Assembly: GCF_016801775.1 (NCBI RefSeq)
Contig: NZ_CP069004.1
Span: forward strand, 3,733,567 to 3,797,566
Direction of reading: 5' to 3'
Source: Sulfitobacter mediterraneus
Lineage (GTDB): Bacteria > Pseudomonadota > Alphaproteobacteria > Rhodobacterales > Rhodobacteraceae
Length of the DNA stretch: 64,000 nucleotides
The notes under the pieces are model-generated. The model made no database searches, was not told the DNA's origin, and saw only the letters and a list, made by a program, of their open reading frames with translations. Position numbers and translations under genes: made by a program. Positions 25,668-37,400 of this stretch are shown here, one piece after another. Numbering within the stretch: position 1 is the first letter of the stretch; each line of letters begins with the position of its first letter.

Positions 25668-26464
25668 CCCCGCAAGACCACCAGATCGCCGCTGCCGATC
25701 TTTTGAACGCCGAAGCGACCGGCAAGCAGATTGGCCTGCTCACCAAACGCCACCCCGAAATGGGGATGGATGATGCCTATGCAATCCAGAACGCCATCTA
25801 CCACGCCAAGCTGGATCAAGGGCGCAGGGTCACGGGCTGGAAAATCGGATTGACGTCCAAGGCAATGCAAAATGCGTTGAACATCGACATCCCGGACAGT
25901 GGTATCCTGTTTGACGACATGATGTTTGAAACCGGCGCGATGATCCCCAAAGGCCGCTTTATCCAGCCTCGGATCGAGGCCGAGATTGCCTTTGTCCTCA
26001 AGGCGCCCTTGGCCGGCGCGGATGTGACGCGGCAGGCTGTTCTGGCCGCAACCGACTACGTCGCGCCGTCGATTGAAATTCTGGACACACGGATCATTCG
26101 CGCCGATCCTGAAACCGGCCAAAGCCGCAAGATCTTTGACACGATCAGCGACAATGCCGCCAATGCGGGCGTGGTGCTGGGGGCAGAGCGTCACGCGGTG
26201 GATGCCTTCGATCTGCGCTGGGTCGGCGCGATTACCAGTCGCAATGGCGAGGTCGAAGAAACCGGCCTTGGCGCGGGGGTCTTGAACGATCCGGTCGAAA
26301 GCGTCGTCTGGCTGGCGCGCCGCATGGCGCAATACGGGCAAAGCATCGAACCGGGGCAGGTCATCCTGTCGGGCAGTTTCATCCGCCCGGTGGAATGCCC
26401 CAGCGGCACAAGGATCGCTGCCGATTTTGGTGCCTTTGGGAGGGTGGATCTGGCGTTCGAATAG
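25664..26464 (+). CDS. hpaH: 2-oxo-hept-4-ene-1,7-dioate hydratase (HpaH)
   Basis: A 266-residue hydratase of the MhpD/HpaH branch of the FAH-like superfamily. It has [35 protein letters not shown] (metal-binding Glu residues) and [11 protein letters not shown]. It adds water to 2-oxo-hept-4-ene-1,7-dioate before aldol cleavage by HpaI, which is not in the window. It is the last gene of the operon, convergent with the RTX/DUF4214 gene after 65 bases. Confidence 0.92.
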   Translation: MTPQDHQIAAADLLNAEATGKQIGLLTKRHPEMGMDDAYAIQNAIYHAKLDQGRRVTGWKIGLTSKAMQNALNIDIPDSGILFDDMMFETGAMIPKGRFIQPRIEAEIAFVLKAPLAGADVTRQAVLAATDYVAPSIEILDTRIIRADPETGQSRKIFDTISDNAANAGVVLGAERHAVDAFDLRWVGAITSRNGEVEETGLGAGVLNDPVESVVWLARRMAQYGQSIEPGQVILSGSFIRPVECPSGTRIAADFGAFGRVDLAFE

Positions 26465-26529
26465 CGGAATGGATTGGCCATTTTCCGCCTGCCGCATCAT
26501 CGTCGCCCTACGATAGGCAATTGGCCGGA

Positions 26530-28464
26530 TCAGGCGAGAAACGGATCATCGACAACACCGACGAGCTGCAAAATCAATGTGCCACTGTCGGCTGTCACTG
26601 CTTGGGCATAGTCGGCATCAATAGCCGCAACGGCGGCATCTACACTGCTGTCGTTGCCGCGCACAAAAAGCTGCATAGCGGCGGCCGCATCATTCACATC
26701 GGACAGGCCTTTGATCACGGCGTAGTAAGTTCCAATGTCTGTCTTGGTGCTGAGATAGCTTTGATCCTGCAACTGTAAATCCACAAATTCCTGACTGGCG
26801 TCTTGTGGCGGCTCGGCTTTGGCGCCGCGCAACACCTCAAGGATAAACGCATCCCTGCCAACCCCGCCGCTGTCCAATTGGCCGACCCAGAAGTCGAGCC
26901 CAGCCTGATCGGCGGTGCGGCCCAGCACATTGGCATAGACCTGCATGGCAAACTCAAGGTTGCTGGCGTCCGGAGCATAGGTTGCCCGCGTTTCATCTTG
27001 GTCAAGAAAAAAGGTCGCGGCTTGTTCAAGGGTCGTGCCATCGGCAAAGGCCGATCCCCAGAAGTACAGGCCAAGCGCGTCCGGCGCGCGGTTGAAATAG
27101 GCGATATAGAGTTCGACGAATGTGTTGATCTCATCGGCGTTCAAGCCGGTGATGCCCTCGATGATAGACAGATCAAGGGTGCCGTCGTCAAAAATGCTCA
27201 CGCCGCTCGAAAACGCGAGGGTTTCCACGCCTGTCAAGCTGTCGGTCCCCTGGCCGTCCGCCATCCGGTCTTCAGCAAAGATCGTGCCATCCTGTGCCAG
27301 CCGTAGGGTGTAGCGGCCCATTCCGGCGTCAAAATGCGCCACATCGCCGGTTCCATCACCACCATCGAGGGTGTCGTCGCCCTTGCCGCCAAACAAGTTA
27401 TCATTGCCTGCATTGCCAATCAGTTGGTCCGCACCGCCAAAGCCAAAAATAATGTCATCACCGATGCCCCCATCGAAAGTGTCGCCTTCCCCGGTCAAGT
27501 AGAACCAGTCGCCGGACCCTGACCCGGCGGCGGCTCCATTCGGGCTGACCACAAAGCTTGGGTTGGAGTTGCGCGACCCGATGATCAGATCGTCCAAAGC
27601 GCCATCCAGGCCGGGCAGGGCGGTGACCAAAGCCGCGACTAGCGCCTGAGACTGCGCATTTGCCTGTGCCTCAAAACCCGCAACGCTTGCAGCCCCTTGA
27701 TCCGTCAGCTGTGCGCCAAAGGATTGCAGGCTTTGCAGTGCTTGCGCCGCCGCGGTCTTGACGGCAGCGATGGCCGCATCAAAATCCTCGGGTTCTGCTC
27801 CTTGAGACACCAATACGTCGATCACGCCATCCTGTTCATTGAGGTCCGACAGCAGCGCCAATGCCGCCGCCTCGCCAAGCTGGCCAAAAAGGTCATCCAA
27901 GGTGGCGCCGGTGACACTGCCGTTGCCAGTGTCGGTCGAGGCCCATGCACCTGTCGCATCATCGACAATGAAAGTGGGAGAGGTATAGCCCGCCTCATCC
28001 TCAGACCACAAAAAAGCATCCAGCCGATCCTGATAGGAGGCAAACAATTGCTCAATCTCGGTTTTTCCACCGCCGGTGCCGTTGCCAAAATCGTAGTCGG
28101 GATTGATGGAAATGATAAACGCCTCCATCGTGACATCCGGCGTGGCATTCGCAACGAAAGACCGCCCCGCATTGATGGCGGCAAACGCGGTGTCGTAGTC
28201 CTGATCAATCAAGGCCTGAACAATCGCCAAGGCTTCCGCATCGACCTGCTGGGAAATAAAAGAGAACAGGTTGACCAAGGTCGCCACCGGAATGTCCCGC
28301 AGCGCCTGTTCCGAGGCGTCTAGCGAGGCCAGGTATTCACTGACAGTCAGGCTCAAAGCATCGTCAATAACAGGGGGCAAGGGCTGGCTGGTGACCTGCA
28401 ATAGACTGCGAAGCTGCGCATAGGACGCATTGAATTGGGTTTCAAATTGGTCAAGCGGGTTCAC
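26530..28464 (-). CDS. RTX protein with DUF4214 domains
   Basis: A 644-residue protein. Residues about 1-290 are helical and low in charge, with repeated alanine/glutamine segments. Residues about 315-370 hold RTX calcium-binding turns (GGIGDDIIFGFGGADQLIG, GGKGDDTLDGGDG). A DUF4214-like part follows with FVELYIAYFNRAPDALGLYFW and YANVLGRTADQAGLDFWVGQL, a domain common in secreted and surface-layer-type alphaproteobacterial proteins. GTG at 28464 is chosen because AAGGAA stands six bases upstream; an upstream TTG extension has no ribosome site. No signal peptide is seen, so type I secretion is likely. It is third in a minus-strand group after the barrel and flippase genes. Confidence 0.82.
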   Translation of the reverse strand: MNPLDQFETQFNASYAQLRSLLQVTSQPLPPVIDDALSLTVSEYLASLDASEQALRDIPVATLVNLFSFISQQVDAEALAIVQALIDQDYDTAFAAINAGRSFVANATPDVTMEAFIISINPDYDFGNGTGGGKTEIEQLFASYQDRLDAFLWSEDEAGYTSPTFIVDDATGAWASTDTGNGSVTGATLDDLFGQLGEAAALALLSDLNEQDGVIDVLVSQGAEPEDFDAAIAAVKTAAAQALQSLQSFGAQLTDQGAASVAGFEAQANAQSQALVAALVTALPGLDGALDDLIIGSRNSNPSFVVSPNGAAAGSGSGDWFYLTGEGDTFDGGIGDDIIFGFGGADQLIGNAGNDNLFGGKGDDTLDGGDGTGDVAHFDAGMGRYTLRLAQDGTIFAEDRMADGQGTDSLTGVETLAFSSGVSIFDDGTLDLSIIEGITGLNADEINTFVELYIAYFNRAPDALGLYFWGSAFADGTTLEQAATFFLDQDETRATYAPDASNLEFAMQVYANVLGRTADQAGLDFWVGQLDSGGVGRDAFILEVLRGAKAEPPQDASQEFVDLQLQDQSYLSTKTDIGTYYAVIKGLSDVNDAAAAMQLFVRGNDSSVDAAVAAIDADYAQAVTADSGTLILQLVGVVDDPFLA

Positions 28465-28563
28465 AGCGCAGTTCCTTAACACAAGCAATCGTACTGGTTT
28501 CTCTCTACACCAGCTTTGGCACCGTCGTCACCTTGGATTTGGTGCGCCGCGTCGACGATATTG

Positions 28564-29844
28564 TCAAAGGATGCTGCTGGAATATCCCGTGCGCCGTTTC
28601 AGTGCGACGGCCAAGAGGCCATTCCAGATTACCAGCGAAACAGCCGTGGCAACCGCCGCCCCTTCCATGCCATAGCGGGGCACCAAAGCAAGGTTCAGCG
28701 CCGCGTTCACCAAGACAGAGGTCGAAACACCAATCAGCGTGAGCGTCTGATGGCCGGTCATGTTCAGGATCAGCGCGACTGGTCCAAAACACGCATTCGC
28801 GAGCTGACCAAAAGTCAGGATGACCAAGGCCCAAAACGCGCCCTCATAGCTGCTGTCGAAAATGAGGATCAAAAGATGCCTGCCGAACACCCAGGTGATC
28901 GCTGCCCCCCCGATGCCGAACACCGTAATGATCCGCGCCGCCTTGGTGATTGTGGCCTGTAGTTCGGCGCTGTTCCCTTCGGCGTGTAATTTCGCAATCT
29001 GCGGCATGATCACGGTGTTGACCGCGCCGAGACCAAAAACCGCAATGGTCGACAGCACTGCTGCAGCGTTATAAAGACCGACCTGGGCGTCAGTACTCAA
29101 GATCCCGAGCATCACAATATCAAGGTTATTGTTGATCAATTGCACGCTTGCTATGGCCCCGAACGATAGGGTTGAGATGGTCAAGTCCCGGCTGCGGGTG
29201 GTCTTGGCTTGGCCCTGTTTTTGCGGCCAGAAACGAAAATCTGATCCACGTTTGAGCAACGCCACCGACAGGGCCGCATCTGCCACCAAAGCCAGTGAAA
29301 AAATCAGCAGGGCGGCCGACACCGACAAAGCTGCCGGATCGCTGGCGATCCAAACACCGGCCAGGACCACAATTGTCAGAACCGGCCGCAGCACATGTTC
29401 GGGAAACTGGCTTTGCACCGTGTGGCCCATGCCATGCAAAACACCGCTCAGCAATTTTGGTGCAGGCAAAAGCACATAGATCCCAAGACCCAGCGCCATG
29501 TGCCATTGCAGGTCCGTGTCGTTGATTCCCCATGCGATCCAGACGGCCAATGCGACTGCAAACACTCCGGTGGCCCAGATTGCGCGGTGCAAGGCCCATG
29601 TCCAGATTTGCCTGCTGTGCCCCGTGCCCGCATGGGCGCGGGCATAGGCAATCTCACGAACCAATGTCTGCCGCAGCCCAAACGCCAGAGGCATGGACAG
29701 GATGGTCATAACCGCGAGGACAAAAGAATATTCGCCAAACTTTTCGGGTTGCAGCAACCGCGCAATCATTGCGGTCGCCGCAGCGCCTAACAAAAGGCCA
29801 CACACCCGAATGACCATGGTCCCTAAGGTCTGGCGCTTTTCCAT
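28564..29844 (-). CDS. Polysaccharide flippase (Wzx/MATE-like, MOP superfamily)
   Basis: A 426-residue protein with 12 or more membrane helices and few charges in the spans. The pattern ARLLQPEKFGEYSFVLAVMTI at the N-terminus, through to VLVNAALNLALVPRYGMEGAAVAT near the C-terminus, is typical of Wzx/RfbX-type flippases of the MOP superfamily. These move lipid-linked saccharides across the inner membrane. No glycosyltransferase or polymerase gene is beside it, which is odd for a Wzx. It is 50 bases downstream of the barrel gene and about 2.9 kb from the divergent polyketide operon, so a link with envelope-lipid export is possible but unproven. Confidence 0.87.
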   Translation of the reverse strand: MEKRQTLGTMVIRVCGLLLGAAATAMIARLLQPEKFGEYSFVLAVMTILSMPLAFGLRQTLVREIAYARAHAGTGHSRQIWTWALHRAIWATGVFAVALAVWIAWGINDTDLQWHMALGLGIYVLLPAPKLLSGVLHGMGHTVQSQFPEHVLRPVLTIVVLAGVWIASDPAALSVSAALLIFSLALVADAALSVALLKRGSDFRFWPQKQGQAKTTRSRDLTISTLSFGAIASVQLINNNLDIVMLGILSTDAQVGLYNAAAVLSTIAVFGLGAVNTVIMPQIAKLHAEGNSAELQATITKAARIITVFGIGGAAITWVFGRHLLILIFDSSYEGAFWALVILTFGQLANACFGPVALILNMTGHQTLTLIGVSTSVLVNAALNLALVPRYGMEGAAVATAVSLVIWNGLLAVALKRRTGYSSSIL

Positions 29845-29894
29845 CTGGTTTATGGTTTCCTTTGCCGCGCGAGCACGGTGCTTTGGGTTGCCCG

Positions 29895-31205
29895 CTAAAA
29901 GAACGCTGACAGAGAAAACTCGATATAGCTGTTTCCGTCCACCGAAGAGAGCGGATCTGTCAGACTGTCAGACACCACATGGTTGGCATTGATGCCGACA
30001 CGCAAGCGCTCGCCTATCCGGCGCGACGCGGATAGGGTGTAAATCTGGGAACTCTGATCAAGGTCGTAAAAGACCCCCAGGTTAAAGCGGCTGTCGTTTG
30101 TGTCATTGGCGATGAAGTTCACGCCAACAAACACATCATCGTCATAAACGGTGACCGGTTGGCGGCCGCTCCGATCATCATAGTGATATTCCAGCGCAAG
30201 GGTCAGGGTGCCGTCGCCGCCCATCAGATTGTGAAAAGAATGATCGCCCCCAACGATGGCGCCGACGAAACGTTCACCAGATGCTTCCCGCAGGAACCCT
30301 TCAAACCGCAATTGCGTGTTTCCTTCGGCGTAGACTGTGGTCAGGCCCAGTTGCCTGATCTCCTGGTAGTAGGGTGTCACGGCAGTGAAGGCATCTGTCC
30401 CCGCGTCCGCGGCGGCCTTGGCCACTGTCTTTCCGCTGTTGTAGCCTGCCAATACATCGTCGTTGAATTGTGCGCAGGCCGAGGCGCTGACCGCGCTATC
30501 GGCGCTTATGCAACCGGGCATCCTGAGGGACTCGCGGGCGGTTCCCTGATAGGCCGACACACCGAGGTCCAATGAACCCTCGCCCAGAGAGAACCCATGG
30601 GTATAGCGCAACGCAAAATCGGGGCTGTTGCTGTCTTCGTAGCGGACCAATCCATCATCGGTATAGAATGGGCCACGCTGGCGGGTGGCACGACCACCAA
30701 AATTGCCGCGCACACTGTCGCCCAAGGCATAGACACTGAACGTACCGATATCTGTAAACAGATTTGCGTTCGCCATGGGGGTACCGATCAGGTCGCTGTT
30801 GCCGACCTGATTTGTTCTGTTCTTGGCGTTCATCACGTTGACGATGGTGCGGCCGTTGCTGACCCCCCAATCCTCGACATTGTAGCCCAGAACCAGATCC
30901 CAGTTTTCAAAACTGTTGGTGAAATATGCCTTCTGAATGTTAAAGAGCGAGCGGTCGTTTTCATCATCATTCAGGCCAGCGAATTGAAACACAACTTCGC
31001 CCGTGCCAACACCGAAACTGCCGTTCAGCTGGAAGCCGACAAAAGGGTGAAATCCGGCTTCGGCTTGCCCTGCATATTGACCGTCGTCAAAGTAATAGCG
31101 ATATCCAACGTCAAGCCGTCCACTGAGGTTCAACGGGTTGCCTTCCGCCCATGCCGGAACGGCCCAGGCGGAGGCCATAACCGCAGCTGCGCAAAGACGT
31201 TTCAT
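29895..31205 (-). CDS. Outer-membrane beta-barrel (porin-like) protein
   Basis: A 436-residue protein with a signal peptide (MKRLCAAAVMASAWAVPAWA/EG). Alternating hydrophobic and polar strands follow, such as LNLSGRLDVGYRYYFDDG and the final SYIEFSLSAFF. The terminal aromatic residue fits the BAM recognition signal. The start is at 31205, the first residue of the signal peptide; the open frame extends 18 codons upstream. Specific porin family not identified. It is divergent from the polyketide operon across 277 bases and heads the minus-strand group barrel-flippase-RTX. Confidence 0.82.
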   Translation of the reverse strand: MKRLCAAAVMASAWAVPAWAEGNPLNLSGRLDVGYRYYFDDGQYAGQAEAGFHPFVGFQLNGSFGVGTGEVVFQFAGLNDDENDRSLFNIQKAYFTNSFENWDLVLGYNVEDWGVSNGRTIVNVMNAKNRTNQVGNSDLIGTPMANANLFTDIGTFSVYALGDSVRGNFGGRATRQRGPFYTDDGLVRYEDSNSPDFALRYTHGFSLGEGSLDLGVSAYQGTARESLRMPGCISADSAVSASACAQFNDDVLAGYNSGKTVAKAAADAGTDAFTAVTPYYQEIRQLGLTTVYAEGNTQLRFEGFLREASGERFVGAIVGGDHSFHNLMGGDGTLTLALEYHYDDRSGRQPVTVYDDDVFVGVNFIANDTNDSRFNLGVFYDLDQSSQIYTLSASRRIGERLRVGINANHVVSDSLTDPLSSVDGNSYIEFSLSAFF

Positions 31206-31482
31206 ACCCAAATCGACCCCAATTAAACTGCCTTTCAGACGGGCACAGTATCCCAGCATGGCACAGGCGCAATCACATGGCCGCAGTCGTGGTCACAATC
31301 TTGATCATTGGTGCGGGATCGACACGCCCTGGCTCTACCGCCATTGCCGCTCAATCAAGTGGAATTTTCCCCTTCCCGATACTGTTGCTCCGTCATGTTT
31401 GTGTTAAACGTAAAATTCTTGGGGAGAATGTACCGGACCGTTTTGACGGCGATGCATTTTGGTGCGCTATAGGAAGACACGC

Positions 31483-34400
31483 ATGAAAGATCAAAACCGC
31501 GACGCTGCAGCCGGTATCCATGAGCCGATTGCGATCGTTGGCATGTCCTGCAATCTGCCTGGCGACAACCGAACTCCAGCCGATTTTTTCAATTTTCTTC
31601 TTAAAAAACAATGCGGTATTGTTGAGGTTCCCAAAGACCGCTGGGGCGTTGATGTTTTTTATGATCCCGATCCGGCAGCGATTGCCAAATCGGTGAGCAA
31701 ATGGGCCGGTTTTATCAAGGATGTGCGAGGCTTTGATGCCAAATTCTTTGGCATTTCCCCGCGCGAGGCCGCCGGCATGGATCCGCAGCAACGCCTGGTT
31801 TTGCAAGGTGCGGTTGAGGCGATGATGGATGCGCAAATTCCGCTAGAAGAATTTGCCCGCAAAAGCACAGGCGTGTTCATCGGAATTTCCCAATCCGAAT
31901 ATCGCACTCTGCAAGAAATGCGCATTACCAGCACCGAAAGCTATGCCGGCACCGGGTATGCGCTTTGTATCAGTGCCAACCGGATTTCGCACCGGCTCAA
32001 CCTCACAGGGCCAAGCTATGCGGTTGATACGGCCTGTTCGTCCTCGCTGACGGCGTTGGATCAGGCGGTGCAAAACCTGCGCACCGGCGCTTGCGATATG
32101 GCGATTGTGGGCGGCGTGAACGCGATGACGCACCCGTCGCCGTTTCTGGCATTTTCCAAGGCGGGCATGATCTCTCCGACGGGGCGCATTTCGACCTTCG
32201 ATGCCGCCGCCAACGGTTTTGTGCGCGGCGAAGGGGCGGGCATGATCGTGATCAAGCCCCTCAGCCATGCGCAGGCGGACGGCGACCGTATCCATGCTGT
32301 TATCGAGGGGACAGCTGCCAATCAGGATGGATCAACCAATACAATTACCGCACCAAACCAACAGGCCCAGATCGCGATGCTGCGCAGCTTGTTCAATGCA
32401 GCCCCAATTGGACCTGAGCAGATCGGCTTTGTCGAGGCCCACGGGACCGGTACACCCATTGGCGATCCGATTGAGGCGGGCGCAATTGGTACGGTAATCG
32501 GCCAGAACACGCCCGACCATCCTGTTTACATCGGTTCAAGCAAGGCCAATGTTGGCCATCTTGAAAGCGGCGCCGGCATCACCGGTTTGATCAAGGCGGC
32601 GATGGCTGTGAAAACGGGGATAGTGCCGCCCAATATCCATTTCAAAAACCCCAATCCATATATCCCGTTTGATGCGTTGAACCTTGAGGTGCCGGTGAAA
32701 CCCGAAGCCTTCCCGGATGGGGACGGTGCAAATTACGCTGTGGTCAATTCCTTTGGATTTGGCGGCGCAAACGCCTGTGCGTTGCTGTCCTCGCCGCCCG
32801 AGAAATCCTATAGTTACCATCCGGTTCCGCCACAGCAGCCTGCGCCGCCGCTGGCAGGCCAGGAAGACGGCTTTCCCCATCTTGTTCCGGTATCCGGTGC
32901 CACGGAGGAGGCTTTGCAAGCCAACGCGGCGGCACTATTGGATGCGATGCGCGGCAAGGGGGCGCTGGCCAAAACGACGCTAGCCGATATTGCGACGGCC
33001 CTTGCCACGAAACGCAGCCATTTGATGTACCGGGCCGTGATACTGGCCCGAAGCACGCCGCAGCTGAAAAAGGCGTTAAAAGCCTTGGCGGCGGGCGAAA
33101 CCGATGCCCCCAACATCATCACAGGGCAAAAGCAAACCCACAACAAGCTGTGCTTTACCTTCTCCGGGCAAGGCAGTCAGTGGTGGGGCATGGCCCGCGA
33201 CTTGCTGGAACGCAATGCCGTGTTTTCGGATGCTGTTGACGCCTTTGATGCCGAGTTTATCCCGGTTGCAGGCTGGTCAATCCGTGCAGAACTGCTCAAG
33301 GATAAAGACAGCAGCCGGATTGATGACACGACCGTCACCCAACCTGCGCTTTTCGCCATTCAATCGGGCCTCGCCGCGCTTTGGAAAGAACTTGGTGTTG
33401 AGCCGGATATGGTTGCAGGCCACTCCATCGGTGAGGCCGCGGCCAGCTATATCGCTGATGGTCTGTCGCTCAGCGGTGCGGCCAAATTTCTTTCAAAGCG
33501 CGGTGTGATCCGTGACCAACTGGGCGCAAAAGGTGCGATGGCCGCCATTGGCATGAACCAGGCTGATGTTGAGGCGATCCTGCCGGAGCATGGCAAATTG
33601 GGCATTGCTGCGATCAACGGTCCCGGTTCGACCACGATCAGCGGCGACTTTGATGCACTGCATGAGTTTGTGGAAGAATTCGAGTTGCTCAACCCCGATA
33701 CCTTCATTCGGGCTTTGACGGTCGATACCGCATGGCATTCCTATCATCTGGACGCTGGCGAGGACTGGTTCCGCCGCGAAATGGCGACGATTGATTGGTC
33801 TGTGCCAACCTTGCCGTTTATTTCGACGGTGACGGGGCAGCCTGAAACGAGATTTGATACAGATTATGGCTGGCTCAACCTGCGGCGGCCAGTCCGGTAT
33901 CAGGCGGCGATTGAGACCGCCATCGACATGGGGGCGAACCTGTTTGTGGAGCTTGGCCCGGCAGCAACTCTTGCCGGTCCTACCAAAAGCACGGCCCTCG
34001 AAGCGGGCGCATCGGTCACTGTTTTGAATACGATCAACCGCAAGGACAACGATTTTGACACCATGGCCCGTGCTGCCGCGGCGATGTTTGCAATGGGCTA
34101 CCCGCTGAATTGGCAGGCGATCACCGGCACGCCAACTGGCCATGTCGAATTGCCGCAAAACCAATGGGTGGAAGAACCGTTCTGGCAAGACAGCGAAGAA
34201 AGCCGCGGCCTGTTGTTCACGCCGATCAAACACCCGTTTCTGGGGATGCCGGAACGTGGCAACGGCACGACATGGACGTCCGAGATCAACCTCAAGGCCT
34301 ATCCCTATCTCAAAGATCACCGGATGCAGTCCGACGTGATTTTCCCGGCGGCGGGATATGTCGACACGATGATTGCCCTGTGCCGCGATCAGTTTGGCCC

Positions 34401-37400
34401 CGACAAAATCATCGAGGTGGAAAACGCGATTATCCACGAGGCCTTGTTCATCAATGCTGATGACGAGGTACTGTTCAGCAATGTCTACGATCCCGAACGA
34501 GGGCGCGTGAAACTTTATTCGCGGATCCGCGACGCCGAGGATGATTGGGTGCTGCGCAGCGAGGCGAAGGTGCGCATTCTGGATGTGGACGCGCCGAAGG
34601 CCCGGCCTTTCGACCCGGAAGACAGCGCCTTTGAAAAGATTGATGCAGCTTATGTGTATGATGTGGATGCTTCCACCGGATTGATCAATTATGGCACGGC
34701 GTTTCAGACCGTCGAAGATCTGTGGATGTCGCGAAACAAGACCGTCGCCAGGATTGTTCTGCGCGACGAAGGTCAGGCGACCAAAGACCGGCACCATCTG
34801 CACCCCACCATGTTCGACGGCTGTCTACAAATTCTTGAGCCGAGCATGACGCTCAAGAAGGTTGCGCAGGGCCGTCAGCCTGGTGATCCGGTGTGCCTGC
34901 CGGTTGGCGTGGGCCGGATGCGTGTCTATGCGGATTTCCCGGATGAGGTGATTGTCAGGGCTGATCAGTTCAAGAATACCAAGGACACCGACGCCTCGGT
35001 CGGCTTTACCGTGATGGATCTAAACGGGACCGTTCTCATGGTGGTCGAGGATGTTCGGGTGAAATTGCTGCCCTCGAAAAAGGCCGACGAAGAGGGCGAG
35101 GGTGTTCCGGCGCATTTTGTCCGGCAGGATATTGTTGAGTTGCGCGAGCCATTGAGCGCCGATCCAAACGCGGGTCATTGGATTGTTCTGACCGATCGCG
35201 GCGTGGATGAATCCAGGCTGGTTGCGGCGATGCAAGGGTTTGGCGCTGATATCCGCTGTATTTCACGCGATGCGCTGGGCGATGATCCCGGCGGCGCGCT
35301 GGCCGATATGCTGGGCACCCAGATCGAAAACGGCGGCGTGAGCGGCATAGTCGTGGGCTGGCCGCTTGGCCTGAGCGAGGTAAGCGAAGACACTGGAACA
35401 GACGCGTTGTTCGAACCCATCGACGCCTGTGTAAAAGACATCATCTCACTTGGGGAGTTGATGGATTACGCGCGTGCGGGCACCAATGGATTGCCTGATT
35501 TTGTTTTCTTGACCTCGGGGGCCTATCCTGACGCAAAGGGCAAAACAGGTGGCGCAGCCATCCTGTCGCAGATGCCGATTGCCGCTATGGTGCGCGGGCT
35601 CGCCACCGAAGCGCCCGAATACAATGTGCGGGTGATCGACGCTGATGTAGCCGCACTGAAAGCACCGCAGTTGCTGGCCCGCCATATCCTGACGTCCGGT
35701 CCGGATACCGAAATCATTCTTCTTGACGATACTTGCCTTGCGCCGCGTTTGCACCATGCCGAGGTCCAGGATTTTGACGCAAAGACACTGACCGTCCTGC
35801 CAAGTGATACCACCACCAACTTCCATGCGACCATGCCAGCGCCCGGTGTGATCGATCAGGTGCGCTTGGTCGAAATTCCGCTTGCCCCAATTGGGCCAAA
35901 AGAGGTGCGCGTGCGCGTTTCTGCGGTGGGCCTGAACTTCCGCGATATCATGGCGGTTACGGGACTTTTGCCCAGCGAAGCCGAGCCGGAACCTGCGTGG
36001 CAAAATCTTGGGCTTGAATTCGGCGGCACAATCGAAGCGGTCGGCGAGGAGGTCAGCCATTTTGAGCCCGGTGACCGCGTCATGGGGCTTGGAAAACGGT
36101 GTTTGCAACGCTTCATGACCATACACTCCGATGCGCTGACGCGCGTTCCGGATCATATTTCGCTGGCCGAGGCGTCCACCATTCCGAGCGCCTTTGCGAC
36201 GGCCCATTACGCGTTAAACCACGTTGGAAGGATGCGCCAAGGGGAGAAAGTATTCATCCACGTGGCGACAGGCGGTGTGGGCACTGCGGCAGTTCAACTG
36301 GCGCAAGCGGCCGGTGCCGAGATTTTTGCAACGGCAGGCAGCCCTGCCAAACGGCGTCACCTAAAGGCGCTGGGCGTGCAGCATGTGATGGATTCACGCT
36401 CACTCAAATTTGCCGATGACGTGATGCGGATCACCAAGGGCAAAGGCGTTGATATTCTGCTCAATTCCCTGCCGGGAGACTTCATCGCCAAGGGGCTTGA
36501 TATCATGGCGCCCTATGGCCGGTTTCTGGAGATCGGCAAGCGCGATGTCTACGAAGACGCCGCCATTGGCATGAAGGCACTGCGCCGCAATGTGTCGCTG
36601 AGCGTACTGGACCTCGCTGCAATGGGTGAGGAACGCCCGGACCTCATGGCGGATCTTTTTTCCGAGCTGGCCGAGATGTTGACTGCGCAATCCTTGACGG
36701 CTTTGCCTCTGACGGAGTTTCCCGTAAGCCGTCTAGGTGATGCGATCCGGTTCATGAGCCAGGCCAAACATATGGGCAAAGTGGTTGTGTCTTTGGAAGA
36801 AGACCGCTTTGAGATCAAGGGCGATGAAACCCGCGCGGTGAGCCTGTCTGCGGATGCGACCTATCTTGTGACTGGAGGTACTGGCGGGTTCAGCCTGAGC
36901 GTTGCCGACTGGTTGTCCCGCGTTGGGGCAGGGCATCTTATTCTTGCGTCCCGCTCTGGCAAGATCGCCAAAGCAGACGAGAAAAAGATCAAGAAGCTGC
37001 GGGATCGTGGCACCGAGGTTTCGATTGTCGCGCTGGATATTAGTGACACCGACGCTGTGGATCAGTTTGTCAGCGCCGCGCAGGGCAGTGACAGACCGCT
37101 CAAAGGTGTGGTGCATGGCGCGGCGGTGATCAAAGATGGATTTGCCAACCAGCTCACGCCAGAAATGATCACCGATGTGCTGTCTCCCAAGATCAAAGGG
37201 GCATGGAATCTGCACCGTGCCTTTGCTGCCACCGGTACAGAGCCTGATTTCATGATCGGTTTTTCCTCCATTGCGCAGGCAACGGGATCGGCAGGGCAGA
37301 CCAACTACATTGCCGGCAACGCCTTTTTGGACGCGCTTGCACATTACCGGTTGTCATTGGGCCGTCCGGGCACCGCCATCGACTGGGGTGTGATTGCAGA

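Noticed and set aside
31443..31473. Possible promoter TTGACG-N19-TATAGG before the PKS
   Set aside because: The -10 would overlap the AGGAAG ribosome site, leaving almost no leader, and the spacing is long.
33493..34803. 436-residue minus-strand frame inside the PKS
   Set aside because: Antisense to the AT-DH region of an intact PKS; composition is His/Arg/Gly-rich with no recognisable domain.
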